Positions 25,011 through 34,132 of a DNA stretch of 64,000 nt are shown here, in pieces. Each line of letters begins with the position of its first letter. The stretch's first letter is position 1. A model generated the notes under the pieces. That model did not search any database and was not told where the DNA came from. It saw nothing but the letters and a program-made list of their open reading frames with translations. Both the position numbers and the translations under genes were made by a program. Source of the DNA: Myxococcales bacterium (GTDB taxonomy: Bacteria > Myxococcota_A > Polyangia > Polyangiales > Polyangiaceae); the NCBI GenBank assembly GCA_016191785.1, contig JACPVJ010000184.1, positions 124,001 to 188,000 on the forward strand. Reading direction: 5' to 3'.

Positions 25011-27323
25011 ATGAGGTCGACTTCGTTCCGTCTCGCGCTGGTGATGGCTGCAGCCTTGGAGCTGTCTCTGTTCGCGGCCCCCCGTGTCGCAGAGGCGGCT
25101 GAGAGCCAGCGATACGCCACCGACATTCGTGTGAGCGCCGCCGATTCCGGCGGCGCGTCAGTCGTCGTGAGCTTCACGTCGCGACCCACCTTCACGGCTC
25201 GACTGGACCAGAACGGCCGGCGCCTGATCGTGGACGTGCCCGACGCGGACATCAAAGGGGCTCCGGCGTTCATCACCCGGAAGACCGGGGTGGTGGGCGG
25301 CGTGATGGCCCAGGCGTTCAAGAGCGGCTCTGGCAAGACCACTCGAGTGCTCGTGACGCTCCTGGAAGAGGCAGCGTACGCGGTGAAGGTGGACGACGGC
25401 CGGCTGGTCATCGACGTGGCCCCGGGCAAGAGCGGGCCGATGGCGGAAGGCCGCGCGAAGCGCACCGAACGCGCAGCGCCTGCGGCGGCAGCCGAGGGTT
25501 CCGCCCGGGTTTCGGACGTGCGTTTCGAGCACGGCAAGCTCGAGGACAAGGTCTTGATCGATCTTTCCCCCGGCGCCAAGGTTCGCCAGAGCGCGGGCGG
25601 GCGCGGCCGCTTCCTGCTGATCATCGAGGGTGCCACCCTGCCCCAGGCGCTGGTGCGCAAGCTCGACGTGTCGGCGTTTGGAGGCCTGGTCAGCGCGGTG
25701 TCGAGCTTCGTCGATCCGAAGTCCGGGGACGTGATCGTCGAGGTCGAGAGCGACGCCAGCACGACGGCGCAGGTCGCCCGGCAGGGCTCGGGCATGGTCT
25801 GGTCGTTCTTCAGGCCCGGCACCTTGCCCTCGACCCGGACCGGCGTGGCCAAGGACGGCGGCGCGGCGCGCAAGACGCAGACCGTGCACGTCGAGGACGA
25901 CTACGCCGACATCCCGGCGGTTCACGCCGGATTCGTCGGTGGCGGAAGCGAGAAGTCCACCGAGGCCGACCAGGCCAGCGCCGTGACACCGGGTCTGCTC
26001 GGGCAAACCCGCCGCGCGGGCTACACCGGTCGCCGGATGGATCTCGATCTGAAGGACGCGGACATCCACAACGTGTTGCGGCTGCTCGCCGACATCGGTC
26101 GCGTCAACATCATCACGGCCGACAACGTGTCCGGCGCCGTCACCATCAAGATGCGCAACGTTCCCTGGGATCAGGCGCTAGACGTGGTGCTGCAGGCCAA
26201 GAGCCTCGGCATGGTGCGCCAGGGCAACATGATCCGCGTCGCCCCGCTCGCCGACCTGGAGAAAGAGCGCGAGATGGCCATCGCCCGGCGCAAGCAAGAG
26301 ATGCAGCTGGCTCCGATCGAGACCCGCCTCATCCCCGTGAGCTACGCCGACGCCACCGAGATCCAGGCGCGCGCCAAGGATCTGCTCTCGGAGCGGGGGT
26401 CGATCGCGGTGGACGAGCGAACGAACGTGATGATCGTGCGCGACGTGGCCGGCAACCTGAACCAGATCGAAGAGCTCACGCGTTCGCTCGACACGCAGAC
26501 GCCGCAGGTGCTGGTCGAGGCCCGAATCGTCGAGGCCACCAGCCGCTACTTGCGCGACGTCGGCATCCAGTGGGGCGGGGACGCTTCCTTCAGCGGGGCC
26601 ACGGGCAACCCGACCGGTCTGGCGTTCCCGAACTCGGTGGGGGTCGTGGGCGGCGCGAGCGACGCCAACACCCCGACCGCGGGCCTGTCGCCGTTCACCA
26701 ACACGGTGGCGAACCCGAACTTCGCCGTGAACCTTCCGGCGGCCGTCGGCACCGGACAAGGTGGAGCCATCGGGCTGTCGTTCGGTTCCATCGACAACAA
26801 CATCAACCTGGCGGTCCGCCTCTCGGCTGCAGAGTCGAGCGGCATGCTGCGCATTCTGTCGAGCCCGCGCATCCTGACGCTGGACAATCAAGAGGCGCGC
26901 ATCTCGCAGGGCACTCTCATTCCGTTCAGTCAGGTCAGCGCGCAGGGCGTGCAGACCACCTTCCAGGAGGCCAAGCTGCAGCTCTTGGTACGACCCCACG
27001 TCACGGCTGACGGAAGCGTCGGGATGAAGGTGAAGATCAACCGAGACGAGCCCGACTTCAACCAGACCTCGGCGCGTGGCGACCCGACGATCTTGAAGCG
27101 CGAGGCCGAGACGAACCTCCTGGTGATGGACGGGCACACCGCCGTGATCGGCGGGATCTTCACCCGAAACACGGGTCGAAACCTGGACCAGGTGCCGTTC
27201 TTCGGCGACATCCCCTTGCTCGGGCTCCTGTTCCAGCGCCGGCGCGCCAGCGACTCGCGGAGCGAGCTGGTGATCTTCCTGACGCCCCGCATCGTCAATC
27301 GTTCCGAGTCCCTCGGCCGCTGA
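25011..27323 (+). CDS. pilQ: PilQ, type IV pilus secretin
   Basis: A 770-residue protein from ATG 25011, with a signal peptide ending near APRVAEAAE. N-terminal AMIN-type domains span about residues 35-255 and bind peptidoglycan. An N0/STN domain begins at MDLDLKDADIHNVLRLLADIGR (written in parts here: MDLDLKDADIH, NVLRLLADIG). N1 repeats follow, and the C-terminal secretin domain spans about 500-768, with VLVEARIVEA and GIFTRNT...FGDIPLLGLLF. PilQ forms the outer-membrane channel through which the pilus emerges. It lacks its usual immediate link to pilP because the ACT gene intervenes, and it may have its own promoter. Confidence 0.97.
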   Translation: MRSTSFRLALVMAAALELSLFAAPRVAEAAESQRYATDIRVSAADSGGASVVVSFTSRPTFTARLDQNGRRLIVDVPDADIKGAPAFITRKTGVVGGVMAQAFKSGSGKTTRVLVTLLEEAAYAVKVDDGRLVIDVAPGKSGPMAEGRAKRTERAAPAAAAEGSARVSDVRFEHGKLEDKVLIDLSPGAKVRQSAGGRGRFLLIIEGATLPQALVRKLDVSAFGGLVSAVSSFVDPKSGDVIVEVESDASTTAQVARQGSGMVWSFFRPGTLPSTRTGVAKDGGAARKTQTVHVEDDYADIPAVHAGFVGGGSEKSTEADQASAVTPGLLGQTRRAGYTGRRMDLDLKDADIHNVLRLLADIGRVNIITADNVSGAVTIKMRNVPWDQALDVVLQAKSLGMVRQGNMIRVAPLADLEKEREMAIARRKQEMQLAPIETRLIPVSYADATEIQARAKDLLSERGSIAVDERTNVMIVRDVAGNLNQIEELTRSLDTQTPQVLVEARIVEATSRYLRDVGIQWGGDASFSGATGNPTGLAFPNSVGVVGGASDANTPTAGLSPFTNTVANPNFAVNLPAAVGTGQGGAIGLSFGSIDNNINLAVRLSAAESSGMLRILSSPRILTLDNQEARISQGTLIPFSQVSAQGVQTTFQEAKLQLLVRPHVTADGSVGMKVKINRDEPDFNQTSARGDPTILKREAETNLLVMDGHTAVIGGIFTRNTGRNLDQVPFFGDIPLLGLLFQRRRASDSRSELVIFLTPRIVNRSESLGR

Positions 27324-27394
27324 GCCGGCGGTGTGCCGCGGGGGGGCCCGCTTTGCCTGCGGCGCGTCTCCGTCGATCTGCTAAACTCGCGCGC

Positions 27395-28891
27395 ATGCGT
27401 TACCTGGTGGTCTTGGGAGCGCTCGCGGGCGCAGCAGTCCTCTTCTCGGCATGCGGCAGCGACGGTGGTGGCGGGTTCGCTGGGACCGGCGGCTCGGGAG
27501 TTGGCGGCTCCGACTCGGGTGTCGGCGGGTCGGCGACGGGCGGTGGCGGCGGGGTCGTCATCAAGTGCACCGCCGGCGCCGTCCAGTGCGAAGGCGACAT
27601 TCCCCAGAGCTGTCAGATCAACGGCACGTGGGTCAACGGCGCACCGTGTCCGTTCACTTGTGTGGCGGGCGAGTGCAGCGGCAGCTGCAAGCCGGGCAGC
27701 ACCCAGTGCAAGTACGGCAAGGTGCAGAAGTGCGGCACCGCCGGCGAGTGGGAGGGGCTCACGGACTGCGAGTTCGGTTGCGAGAGCGGCGCCTGCAAGA
27801 CGGGCTGCACCGCAGGCGAGTTCAACTGCTACGGAAACGACATCCAGAAGTGCGACCCAGGCCCGCCGTCGAAGTGGACGTCGACCGGGACCACCTGCGC
27901 CCCCACGTCGGGTCAGAAGTGCGACAAGGCAACCGGCACCTGCAAGCCGGTGGAGGTGGTCGGCACCTCGACGCCCACGGGCGAGTACTATCAGTTCGGG
28001 ATCTTCCAGACGAACACGACCGCGTTCAAGGGCGGGTACGACGTGACCTCGTGGGGCGACTACGTCTACGTCAATCGCAATTCTCAGTACCTGGACGTCT
28101 ACAAGATCACTCTGGTCGACAGTGATGGCGACGGCGTGCTCGAGCCCAACCAGCACCCGAACAACCCCGACGCCACCGGGCCGATCGAGCAGCGCAACAT
28201 CGAGCTGGTGAAGAGCTACGCCAAGGCCGCACCCGACAGCGCCCCGCTCGGGTCGGCCAGCGTCTCGTCGTTGCACGCCCAGTCGAATGACAAGATCTTC
28301 AGCCTGGGGCCGGCTCACGACGGCACGATCTCGGAATACGTCTTCGCGACGGCTGCGACCACGGTCGTGGTCCAGCCGACTGGCGCGAGCGCGTACATGT
28401 CCTTCCTGGGGTGGGGCTTCGCCGACTCGACCTGGTACGCCGGGAACGAGGGCGCCCGCCGGGTCTACTCGTGGCACGCCCCCACCAAGGCCTGGGTCGC
28501 AGAGTTCGGGTACCCCGACATGGCCGGCAGCCACATGGACGGCATGGAAGTCGTCGTCTCGCCCAAGACCAAGGAGCAATACGTCTACGTCTCGGACATG
28601 ACGTCGGACTTCATCGGCCAGTACCGCCGTGGCGACAACGGCGGCTGGGTGCAGGAGAAGCTCTACAAGTACGACGACGCGACCAAGTCGATGGTCGAGG
28701 GGTTCGGCTTCGGCACGCTGAGTCACTTCTGGGCGACCGGGGGCAGTTACCTGTACGAGCTGGGTGGCGGCGACATCCAGAAGGATCTCGACCCGTGTCC
28801 GAGCGGGAAGCAGGCGTGCGGCCCCAACTACCCGGAGTGCCCGGCGGGCCAGTACTGCAAGACCGGGTGCTGCGCCAAGGGCGTGCGCTGA
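27395..28891 (+). CDS. Cys-rich secreted lipoprotein with beta-propeller-like C-terminal part
   Basis: A 498-residue lipoprotein from ATG 27395 (Cys20 in LFSAC; an upstream ATG at 27353 adds non-signal residues). It has a Gly-rich linker, then about 150 residues with many short Cys motifs (CPFTCVAGECSGSC, CKPGSTQCKYGKVQKC, CTAGEFNCYGNDIQKC) typical of extracellular disulfide-rich modules. The C-terminal 300 residues have repeated aromatic/Gly strands (YYQFGIFQTN, YVYVNRNSQYLDVYKI, SFLGWGFADSTWYAG), suggestive of a propeller. A final Cys cluster (CPAGQYCKTGCC) closes it. Function is unknown. Confidence 0.8.
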   Translation: MRYLVVLGALAGAAVLFSACGSDGGGGFAGTGGSGVGGSDSGVGGSATGGGGGVVIKCTAGAVQCEGDIPQSCQINGTWVNGAPCPFTCVAGECSGSCKPGSTQCKYGKVQKCGTAGEWEGLTDCEFGCESGACKTGCTAGEFNCYGNDIQKCDPGPPSKWTSTGTTCAPTSGQKCDKATGTCKPVEVVGTSTPTGEYYQFGIFQTNTTAFKGGYDVTSWGDYVYVNRNSQYLDVYKITLVDSDGDGVLEPNQHPNNPDATGPIEQRNIELVKSYAKAAPDSAPLGSASVSSLHAQSNDKIFSLGPAHDGTISEYVFATAATTVVVQPTGASAYMSFLGWGFADSTWYAGNEGARRVYSWHAPTKAWVAEFGYPDMAGSHMDGMEVVVSPKTKEQYVYVSDMTSDFIGQYRRGDNGGWVQEKLYKYDDATKSMVEGFGFGTLSHFWATGGSYLYELGGGDIQKDLDPCPSGKQACGPNYPECPAGQYCKTGCCAKGVR

Positions 28892-30558
28892 CAGCCAGCC
28901 GGACGCCGTTCGAGCTCTCGGACGCCTACGTCGACGAGAGCGCGGCGCTCGATCCTGTCCAATCCACGTCACTCGGGCTGTCCGGCCGGGACCACCTCTG
29001 GGGTGAAGCGTTCGGGCTCGACGGGCACCTGGCGCGCATCGACCTGGTGCGCCGCTATCGAGCGGCCTTCGCCGAGCACGCCGAGCACCCCGACGCCCGA
29101 GAGCAACTCGCTGCCCGGGTGATGCTCGGCGCGCTGGACGAAGAGCTGGCCGCCCATGAGGCCGGCGAGCACCTCCGTGATCTGTCGCACTTGGCATCCA
29201 GCTTCCAGCGCATTCGGTCGACCTTCGACCTGATGAAGACCGACACCGAGGACGACTGGCGGGCAATCTGCGCGCGTCTCGACGACATCGACCGCCCCTA
29301 TTCGGATCTGCGCCAGCGCCTCGCGGTTGGGCGCGCGCGGGGCCACCAGGTCGCTGCCCGTCAGGTGGCGTCGGTGGCTCAGCAGGCTCGTCGCCTCGCC
29401 GCTCCGGACTCGGCCTACGACCAAGTCGCAAGCGGCGGCAGCGCGCTGTTCCCTGGCCTGGGCGATCGGCTCGCGGCGGGGGTCCTGCGCGCGAAACGCG
29501 CGGTCGCCGACTTCGCGGACCACCTCGAGCGCGACGTGCTTCCCTCGGCGCCGGCCCGCGACGGCGTGGGGCTCGAGCGGTATCGGCCCGCGCTCGACCG
29601 GGCGATGGGGCTCGACGTCGATCCGGTCGAGGCCTACGCCTGGGGCTGGCACGAGCTCTCGCGGCTGCTCTCCGAGATGCGGCGCGCCGCGACGCAGATC
29701 GCGCCCGGAGCAGAGCTGGAAGAGGTCACCCGCCTGCTCGAGACGGATCCGGCGCGGGCGGCGCATTCGCCCCAGGTGTTCCTCGACTTCATCGCGGCCC
29801 GCCTCGAGCACGCACGCGAGCAGCTCTCGGGGGTGCACTTCGACGTCGATCCGCGCCTGGCCACGATCAGCGTCGAGCTCGCGCCCGTCGGCTCCCCCCT
29901 CGGCGCGTACTACCAGCCGCCCTCGGAGGACTTCTCGCGTCCGGGGGGTGTGCGCTACGCCGTCGGTGAGCAGACGGTCTTCCCGCTCTATCACCAGGTG
30001 TCCACCGCCTACCACGAGGGCTTTCCGGGGCATCATTTGCAGGTCGGGACCGCGATGACTCGTGCCGATCGCCTGTGCCGAGCGCACCGCGTGATGGTCT
30101 GGTACTCGGGCTACGGCGAGGGGTGGGCGATGTACACCGAGCGACTGATGGGCGAGCTCGGGTTCTTCGAAAAGCCCGACTACGAGCTCGGCATGCTCGC
30201 CAAGCAGCTCTATCGAGCGGCGCGCGTGGTCGTGGACATCGGGCTGCACCTCGACCTGCCGATCGACGCCTCGTCGCCGCTCGACCCGGGCGAGCCCTGG
30301 AGCTTCGACCGCGCCGCGGCCTTCATGCGGGTCTACGGTCACCGCACCCCGGCGCAGGCCGAGAGCGAGGTCATGCGTTACTTGGGCTGGCCGGGCCAGG
30401 CGCCGACCTACAAGCTGGGTGAGCGCGAGATCGAGGCGCTCCGCAACGATGCGCGAGCGCGCTTCGGAGTTCGCTTCTCGCTCAAGGACTTTCACGAGCG
30501 AGTGATCGGCAACGGGGCGATGCGGCTGGACCTGTTGCGCGAGATCGTGCTCGCCTGA
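28867..30558 (+). CDS. DUF885-family metallopeptidase
   Basis: A putative zinc peptidase. The start is uncertain: GTG 28867 (25 bp inside the preceding gene) or CTG 28888 overlapping that gene's stop as CTGA. I annotate the GTG, giving 563 residues. The signature YHEGFPGHHLQ (HExxH-like, with HH) and GEGWAMYTERLMGE are the DUF885 hallmark. Many members are uncharacterised; some act on peptides. No signal peptide is seen, so it is cytosolic. It ends 2 bp before the convergent gene. Confidence 0.83.
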   Translation: MLRQGRALTASRTPFELSDAYVDESAALDPVQSTSLGLSGRDHLWGEAFGLDGHLARIDLVRRYRAAFAEHAEHPDAREQLAARVMLGALDEELAAHEAGEHLRDLSHLASSFQRIRSTFDLMKTDTEDDWRAICARLDDIDRPYSDLRQRLAVGRARGHQVAARQVASVAQQARRLAAPDSAYDQVASGGSALFPGLGDRLAAGVLRAKRAVADFADHLERDVLPSAPARDGVGLERYRPALDRAMGLDVDPVEAYAWGWHELSRLLSEMRRAATQIAPGAELEEVTRLLETDPARAAHSPQVFLDFIAARLEHAREQLSGVHFDVDPRLATISVELAPVGSPLGAYYQPPSEDFSRPGGVRYAVGEQTVFPLYHQVSTAYHEGFPGHHLQVGTAMTRADRLCRAHRVMVWYSGYGEGWAMYTERLMGELGFFEKPDYELGMLAKQLYRAARVVVDIGLHLDLPIDASSPLDPGEPWSFDRAAAFMRVYGHRTPAQAESEVMRYLGWPGQAPTYKLGEREIEALRNDARARFGVRFSLKDFHERVIGNGAMRLDLLREIVLA

Positions 30559-30560
30559 GA

Positions 30561-33227
30561 TCAGGGGCTCGCGCTCGGCGCGGGCGGGGCTTCGGGCTTG
30601 GGCCTCCGCTTCTTCCCGATGTCCGGCGACACGTCGAACAGCGTCGGCTTGGTGGACTTCACCGACCCCTCGGCCTTCCAGCGGAAAGCGTGAGGCAGCA
30701 TCTGGCGACCGATGGCGTACAGCACACTGGTCTCGTAGGCGGCGAGCGGCGGCGTGGCGCCTCCGGCGCGGTGCACGAACGCCGGGTGCTGTGAGCCGCG
30801 GTCGAGCTCGACCACCCGAGTGCAGCCCACCTTCATCAGGGCAGCCGCCAGCGAATCGCTCGAGTCGTGGCGCGCCGAGGCGACCAGCACGCGGCCGCTT
30901 GGCAGCACGCACAGGGCCCCGCGGTGGCGCAGCGGGCCGTGGGCGCGCGCTGCCTCGGTGAGCTTTCCGGCTTCGGCCAAGAGCGGAAGCTGTACGGCTT
31001 CGTCGGCCTTCTCGAGCTTCGGCGTCTCGCCCGGAGCAAACACGGTCAGCGCCCTGCCGGGCCCGGCGACCAGCGTGGCGTACCCGGGCTTTGGATCGAG
31101 GGCGAAGGCGCCGGCGAATGCGATCCCCAGCCGGGTGGCATCGGTGGTGTGACCGAGGCCGATGGCGGCGATCGCGCGCTTGCTGTCCTCACCCGTCAGC
31201 TCGGCGTTGGCGGCGGACCCGACGTGGCGAGGCTCCTTCGAGCCCGCGCGCAGCCGCCAACCCGCGCGGCCGGCGTCGAAGCTCGTGAGCTCGACCTCGA
31301 GGTTGCCCACCTTGAGCGCGCCGCGATGCACCCCCGGCAGCCATTGAGGAGGTGGCTGCAGGCCACCATCCGGCGCCCAACGCACGCCCGAGGGGTCGCT
31401 CGGGACCGGATCGCGAACCATCACGTAGAAGAAGTCCTTGGCGCTCCAGCGCACGAACTTCCCCGGGTCGAGCTTCATCTCGTCGTGCGCTTTCTTGAGG
31501 TTGAACTCCTTGGCGCGGTAGTCGACGACGTCGGTGTACACGAACCCGCAGTGCCCCGGGTTCATGTCCAGGTGAATGCCGTAGGAACACCCCGCCTGGC
31601 TCAGCGCCTTCCCCAGCGTGGGGCCGTCGATCTCGGGAGCAAACGCGTAGTAGAGGTGCCCGGCGGCCGTGACGCACAGGGCCGTTCGCTGGGTCATCAC
31701 GCTCGTGCCCGAGAGCTGCCAACCCCAGATGTAGCGCCCGGTCGGGTTGGCGACGCCGTCCTCCACCAGCGGGTCGAGGTTCTGCCGGAAAGAACGGATG
31801 TCGTCAGGGATCTCTTCACTCCGGGGCCAGCTGCCCAGGCCGACCGCGCCGTCCTTGCGGACCATCACCGTGGCGCCCCCCGGCACCGGCGGGATCAGCA
31901 CACGGTCGTCCACCTTCATGCCGTAGCGTCCGTGGGTGGTCTTGAACGCGCCGTTGAACGTGCCCACCACGCGGTCGAGCACCGCCTTCTCGCGGGGGAG
32001 CCGCCCGTCACCGGCCGGACCGGTGAGAGGCTTGGGGTCCTCGAACCCCGCTTGCATGCCCAGCTCGAGCTGCCGCATGTCCAGGGCGATCAGCATCACC
32101 TCGGAGTACGGGCGAGCCGAGTCTGGCCGGAAGAACGTCTTGTAGAAATAGGCGGGCGGCTTCTCGCCCTTGTCGCTGGCCCCGGGCATGGGCTTCAAGA
32201 ACGGCAACACCACCGGTTGCCACTCGCCTTCGCCCGGCTTGGTCTCTTTCCAGATGCTGGGGATGCTCGGCGGCGGCCAGCTCTCGCCCTCGTCGAGCTT
32301 GCTCGCGTCGAGCACAGCAGCTCGCACCTGCTGGGTGCCCGCGCCCTCCTTCAAGGTGTTCGAAGCCCCGGAAGAGCCGAACATCTGGTAGGTCGTGCGC
32401 TTGAAGCGGTCCTTCGCGCCGAAGACCTTCTCTTCCAGCCACGCGATGGGCGCAGGTCCCACCTCCGCGCGAACCGTGTCCACTCCCCAGAGCACGAGCG
32501 GTTTGTCCGCCTGACGGTGGACGTCCGCCCGGGCGGCGTAGGGCTGCCCGCCGTCGCGGGACGCGAGCGCGCGGGTGGCAAGATCGTAACGCAGGGCCCG
32601 TGCGGGCTCCCCCAGGTCGACGGAGAGCTCGCGCGGATCGAGCGCGAGTCGCCCGCGGGTCGCCGGCATCTCGAGCACGATGTCGGTCCGGCCCAGGCCC
32701 TCGAAGGAGCCGTACTGCTGGAACGCGGTCACGCTCTGCAGCGCCCGCTGGAACGCGCCCTCGGGCTTGTCTTCGCGTCTCGCGCCCGCGAGCTCGAGCA
32801 CGGTGATGCCCTGGATGCTGCCGTACGCCAGGGTCGCGAAGGTCGCGTGGCTGCCGCGCACGTCGAGCCCCGTGTCGTCGCCGAGGGGCGTGTCCGTCAG
32901 GTTGCGAACTTGAGTCACCGCGATGGGCTTGCCGTCGAGGGTCACGCGCACGCGCGCGCGATAGACGTCGCGCGGCGCGCCGACCTTCTCGGCGCCCAAG
33001 AACAGCAGGCGCCGACCGAAGAACGCCTCGGCCAGCCAGCCCGGGCTCGGCTCCCACGCGACGTCGCCGGGAGCGACGACCGAGCCCGAGGCCTGGCCCA
33101 GCATCGCGGCCAAGCCCTCGAGCGATCGCGGAGGCGGCCGCGCGGACGAGCAGTGCGCCGCCAGCCCCAGGCCCGAGGCGACCGCCAGCAGGCGGATGCG
33201 ATGCGCGAGGAACGAGGACCTGGTCAT
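30561..33227 (-). CDS. Large exported protein with NAGPA-like (phosphodiester glycosidase) domain
   Basis: An 888-residue protein with an N-terminal hydrophobic leader (RLLAVASGLGLAAHCSS). The lipobox is imperfect because His precedes Cys. The central part (about 420-600) has VVGTFNGAFKTTHGRYGM, IPPVPGGATVMVRKDG and the later HLDMNPGHCGF. This resembles NAGPA-like phosphodiester glycosidases, which release GlcNAc from uncovered phosphodiesters. The first 400 residues and the last 250 are not assigned. The catalytic residues are not certain. It lies between a DUF885 peptidase gene and a CBS gene with short gaps. Confidence 0.65.
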   Translation of the reverse strand: MTRSSFLAHRIRLLAVASGLGLAAHCSSARPPPRSLEGLAAMLGQASGSVVAPGDVAWEPSPGWLAEAFFGRRLLFLGAEKVGAPRDVYRARVRVTLDGKPIAVTQVRNLTDTPLGDDTGLDVRGSHATFATLAYGSIQGITVLELAGARREDKPEGAFQRALQSVTAFQQYGSFEGLGRTDIVLEMPATRGRLALDPRELSVDLGEPARALRYDLATRALASRDGGQPYAARADVHRQADKPLVLWGVDTVRAEVGPAPIAWLEEKVFGAKDRFKRTTYQMFGSSGASNTLKEGAGTQQVRAAVLDASKLDEGESWPPPSIPSIWKETKPGEGEWQPVVLPFLKPMPGASDKGEKPPAYFYKTFFRPDSARPYSEVMLIALDMRQLELGMQAGFEDPKPLTGPAGDGRLPREKAVLDRVVGTFNGAFKTTHGRYGMKVDDRVLIPPVPGGATVMVRKDGAVGLGSWPRSEEIPDDIRSFRQNLDPLVEDGVANPTGRYIWGWQLSGTSVMTQRTALCVTAAGHLYYAFAPEIDGPTLGKALSQAGCSYGIHLDMNPGHCGFVYTDVVDYRAKEFNLKKAHDEMKLDPGKFVRWSAKDFFYVMVRDPVPSDPSGVRWAPDGGLQPPPQWLPGVHRGALKVGNLEVELTSFDAGRAGWRLRAGSKEPRHVGSAANAELTGEDSKRAIAAIGLGHTTDATRLGIAFAGAFALDPKPGYATLVAGPGRALTVFAPGETPKLEKADEAVQLPLLAEAGKLTEAARAHGPLRHRGALCVLPSGRVLVASARHDSSDSLAAALMKVGCTRVVELDRGSQHPAFVHRAGGATPPLAAYETSVLYAIGRQMLPHAFRWKAEGSVKSTKPTLFDVSPDIGKKRRPKPEAPPAPSASP

Positions 33228-33282
33228 GCCCGCACGCGGGCATACCGACGGCCCGAGGACGGCGCAAGTTCCGGGCCGGCGT

Positions 33283-34071
33283 TCAGCCTGCAGCCCGGGC
33301 GAAGTCGAGGCCCGAGACGATTCCGGCCAAGCGCTGGCCGTCCATCACCAGCACGTGGCGCGCGCGGGTGGCGGCGGCCTGGGCTGCCGCGTGGTGAACC
33401 GCGGTCCCCGGATGGACCGAGATGATGCGAGCGCTCATCACCACGTCCACCGGCACGTCGTCCACGTGGGCGTTGCTCTCGAGCGCCTCGCGCTGGGTGA
33501 ACATCCCGACCGGTCGCTCCTCGGCGCCGACCACCACGACCAGCCCCGTCACGCCGGCCCCGCGCAGGCGGAAGATGGCCTCGGAGATCGGCGTCGCGGC
33601 GTCCACGGTGCCCACCGGCGACGACATCAGCTGCTCGACGGGAGTGGTGATCCGGGCGTCGACCAGGGCCCGCATCACTTCGAACGTGCTCACCACGCCG
33701 AACACCGAGTGCAGCTTGCGCACGAACACCCGGTGCACCGAGTGACGCACGAGCTCGGCGGCGGCCAGAGACATGTCTGCCGTCGGCTCGATGCTGAACA
33801 CCGGTGCGTGCATCAAGTCGCGAACATTTTGCGCCGCAAGCACCAGCTTGGACGCGCCTTCTGCGCTGCGCTGAAAGGTTCCGGCGCGGAGCAGGTCGGT
33901 GCGAGACAGCACCCCCGCCAGCGGCTCGGGCCCGTCCGAGACACCCAGGCACGAGACATTGTGCGCGTCCATGCGCTGGCGGGCCGTCTCGAGCACCGCG
34001 TCCGCCGAGAGGGTGAACACCGGGTGCTTCAGGTAGTACGTCACCGGTCGGGCGAGCATGCCTCGAGTCAA
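33283..34071 (-). CDS. Four-CBS-domain protein
   Basis: A 262-residue protein made almost wholly of four CBS motifs: PVFTLSADAV..GVLSRTDLL, PVFSIEPTAD..GVVSTFEVM, PVGTVDAATP..GMFTQREAL and IISVHPGTAV..GIVSGLDFA. Two Bateman modules could bind adenosyl nucleotides. No enzyme domain is fused. It may be a free-standing energy sensor acting on another protein. M5 (MLARPVTYY) is an alternative start. Confidence 0.9.
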   Translation of the reverse strand: MTRGMLARPVTYYLKHPVFTLSADAVLETARQRMDAHNVSCLGVSDGPEPLAGVLSRTDLLRAGTFQRSAEGASKLVLAAQNVRDLMHAPVFSIEPTADMSLAAAELVRHSVHRVFVRKLHSVFGVVSTFEVMRALVDARITTPVEQLMSSPVGTVDAATPISEAIFRLRGAGVTGLVVVVGAEERPVGMFTQREALESNAHVDDVPVDVVMSARIISVHPGTAVHHAAAQAAATRARHVLVMDGQRLAGIVSGLDFARAAG

Positions 34072-34132
34072 GCGAGAAGCATGCCAGTGCGGGCTTCTGG
34101 TACTTCCCCGGCGAGCGAAGAGCGCGGCACGG

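Noticed and set aside
26930..29431. Antisense open frame of about 830 codons across pilQ and the next two genes
   Set aside because: It spans three confident genes on the other strand and has no family features.
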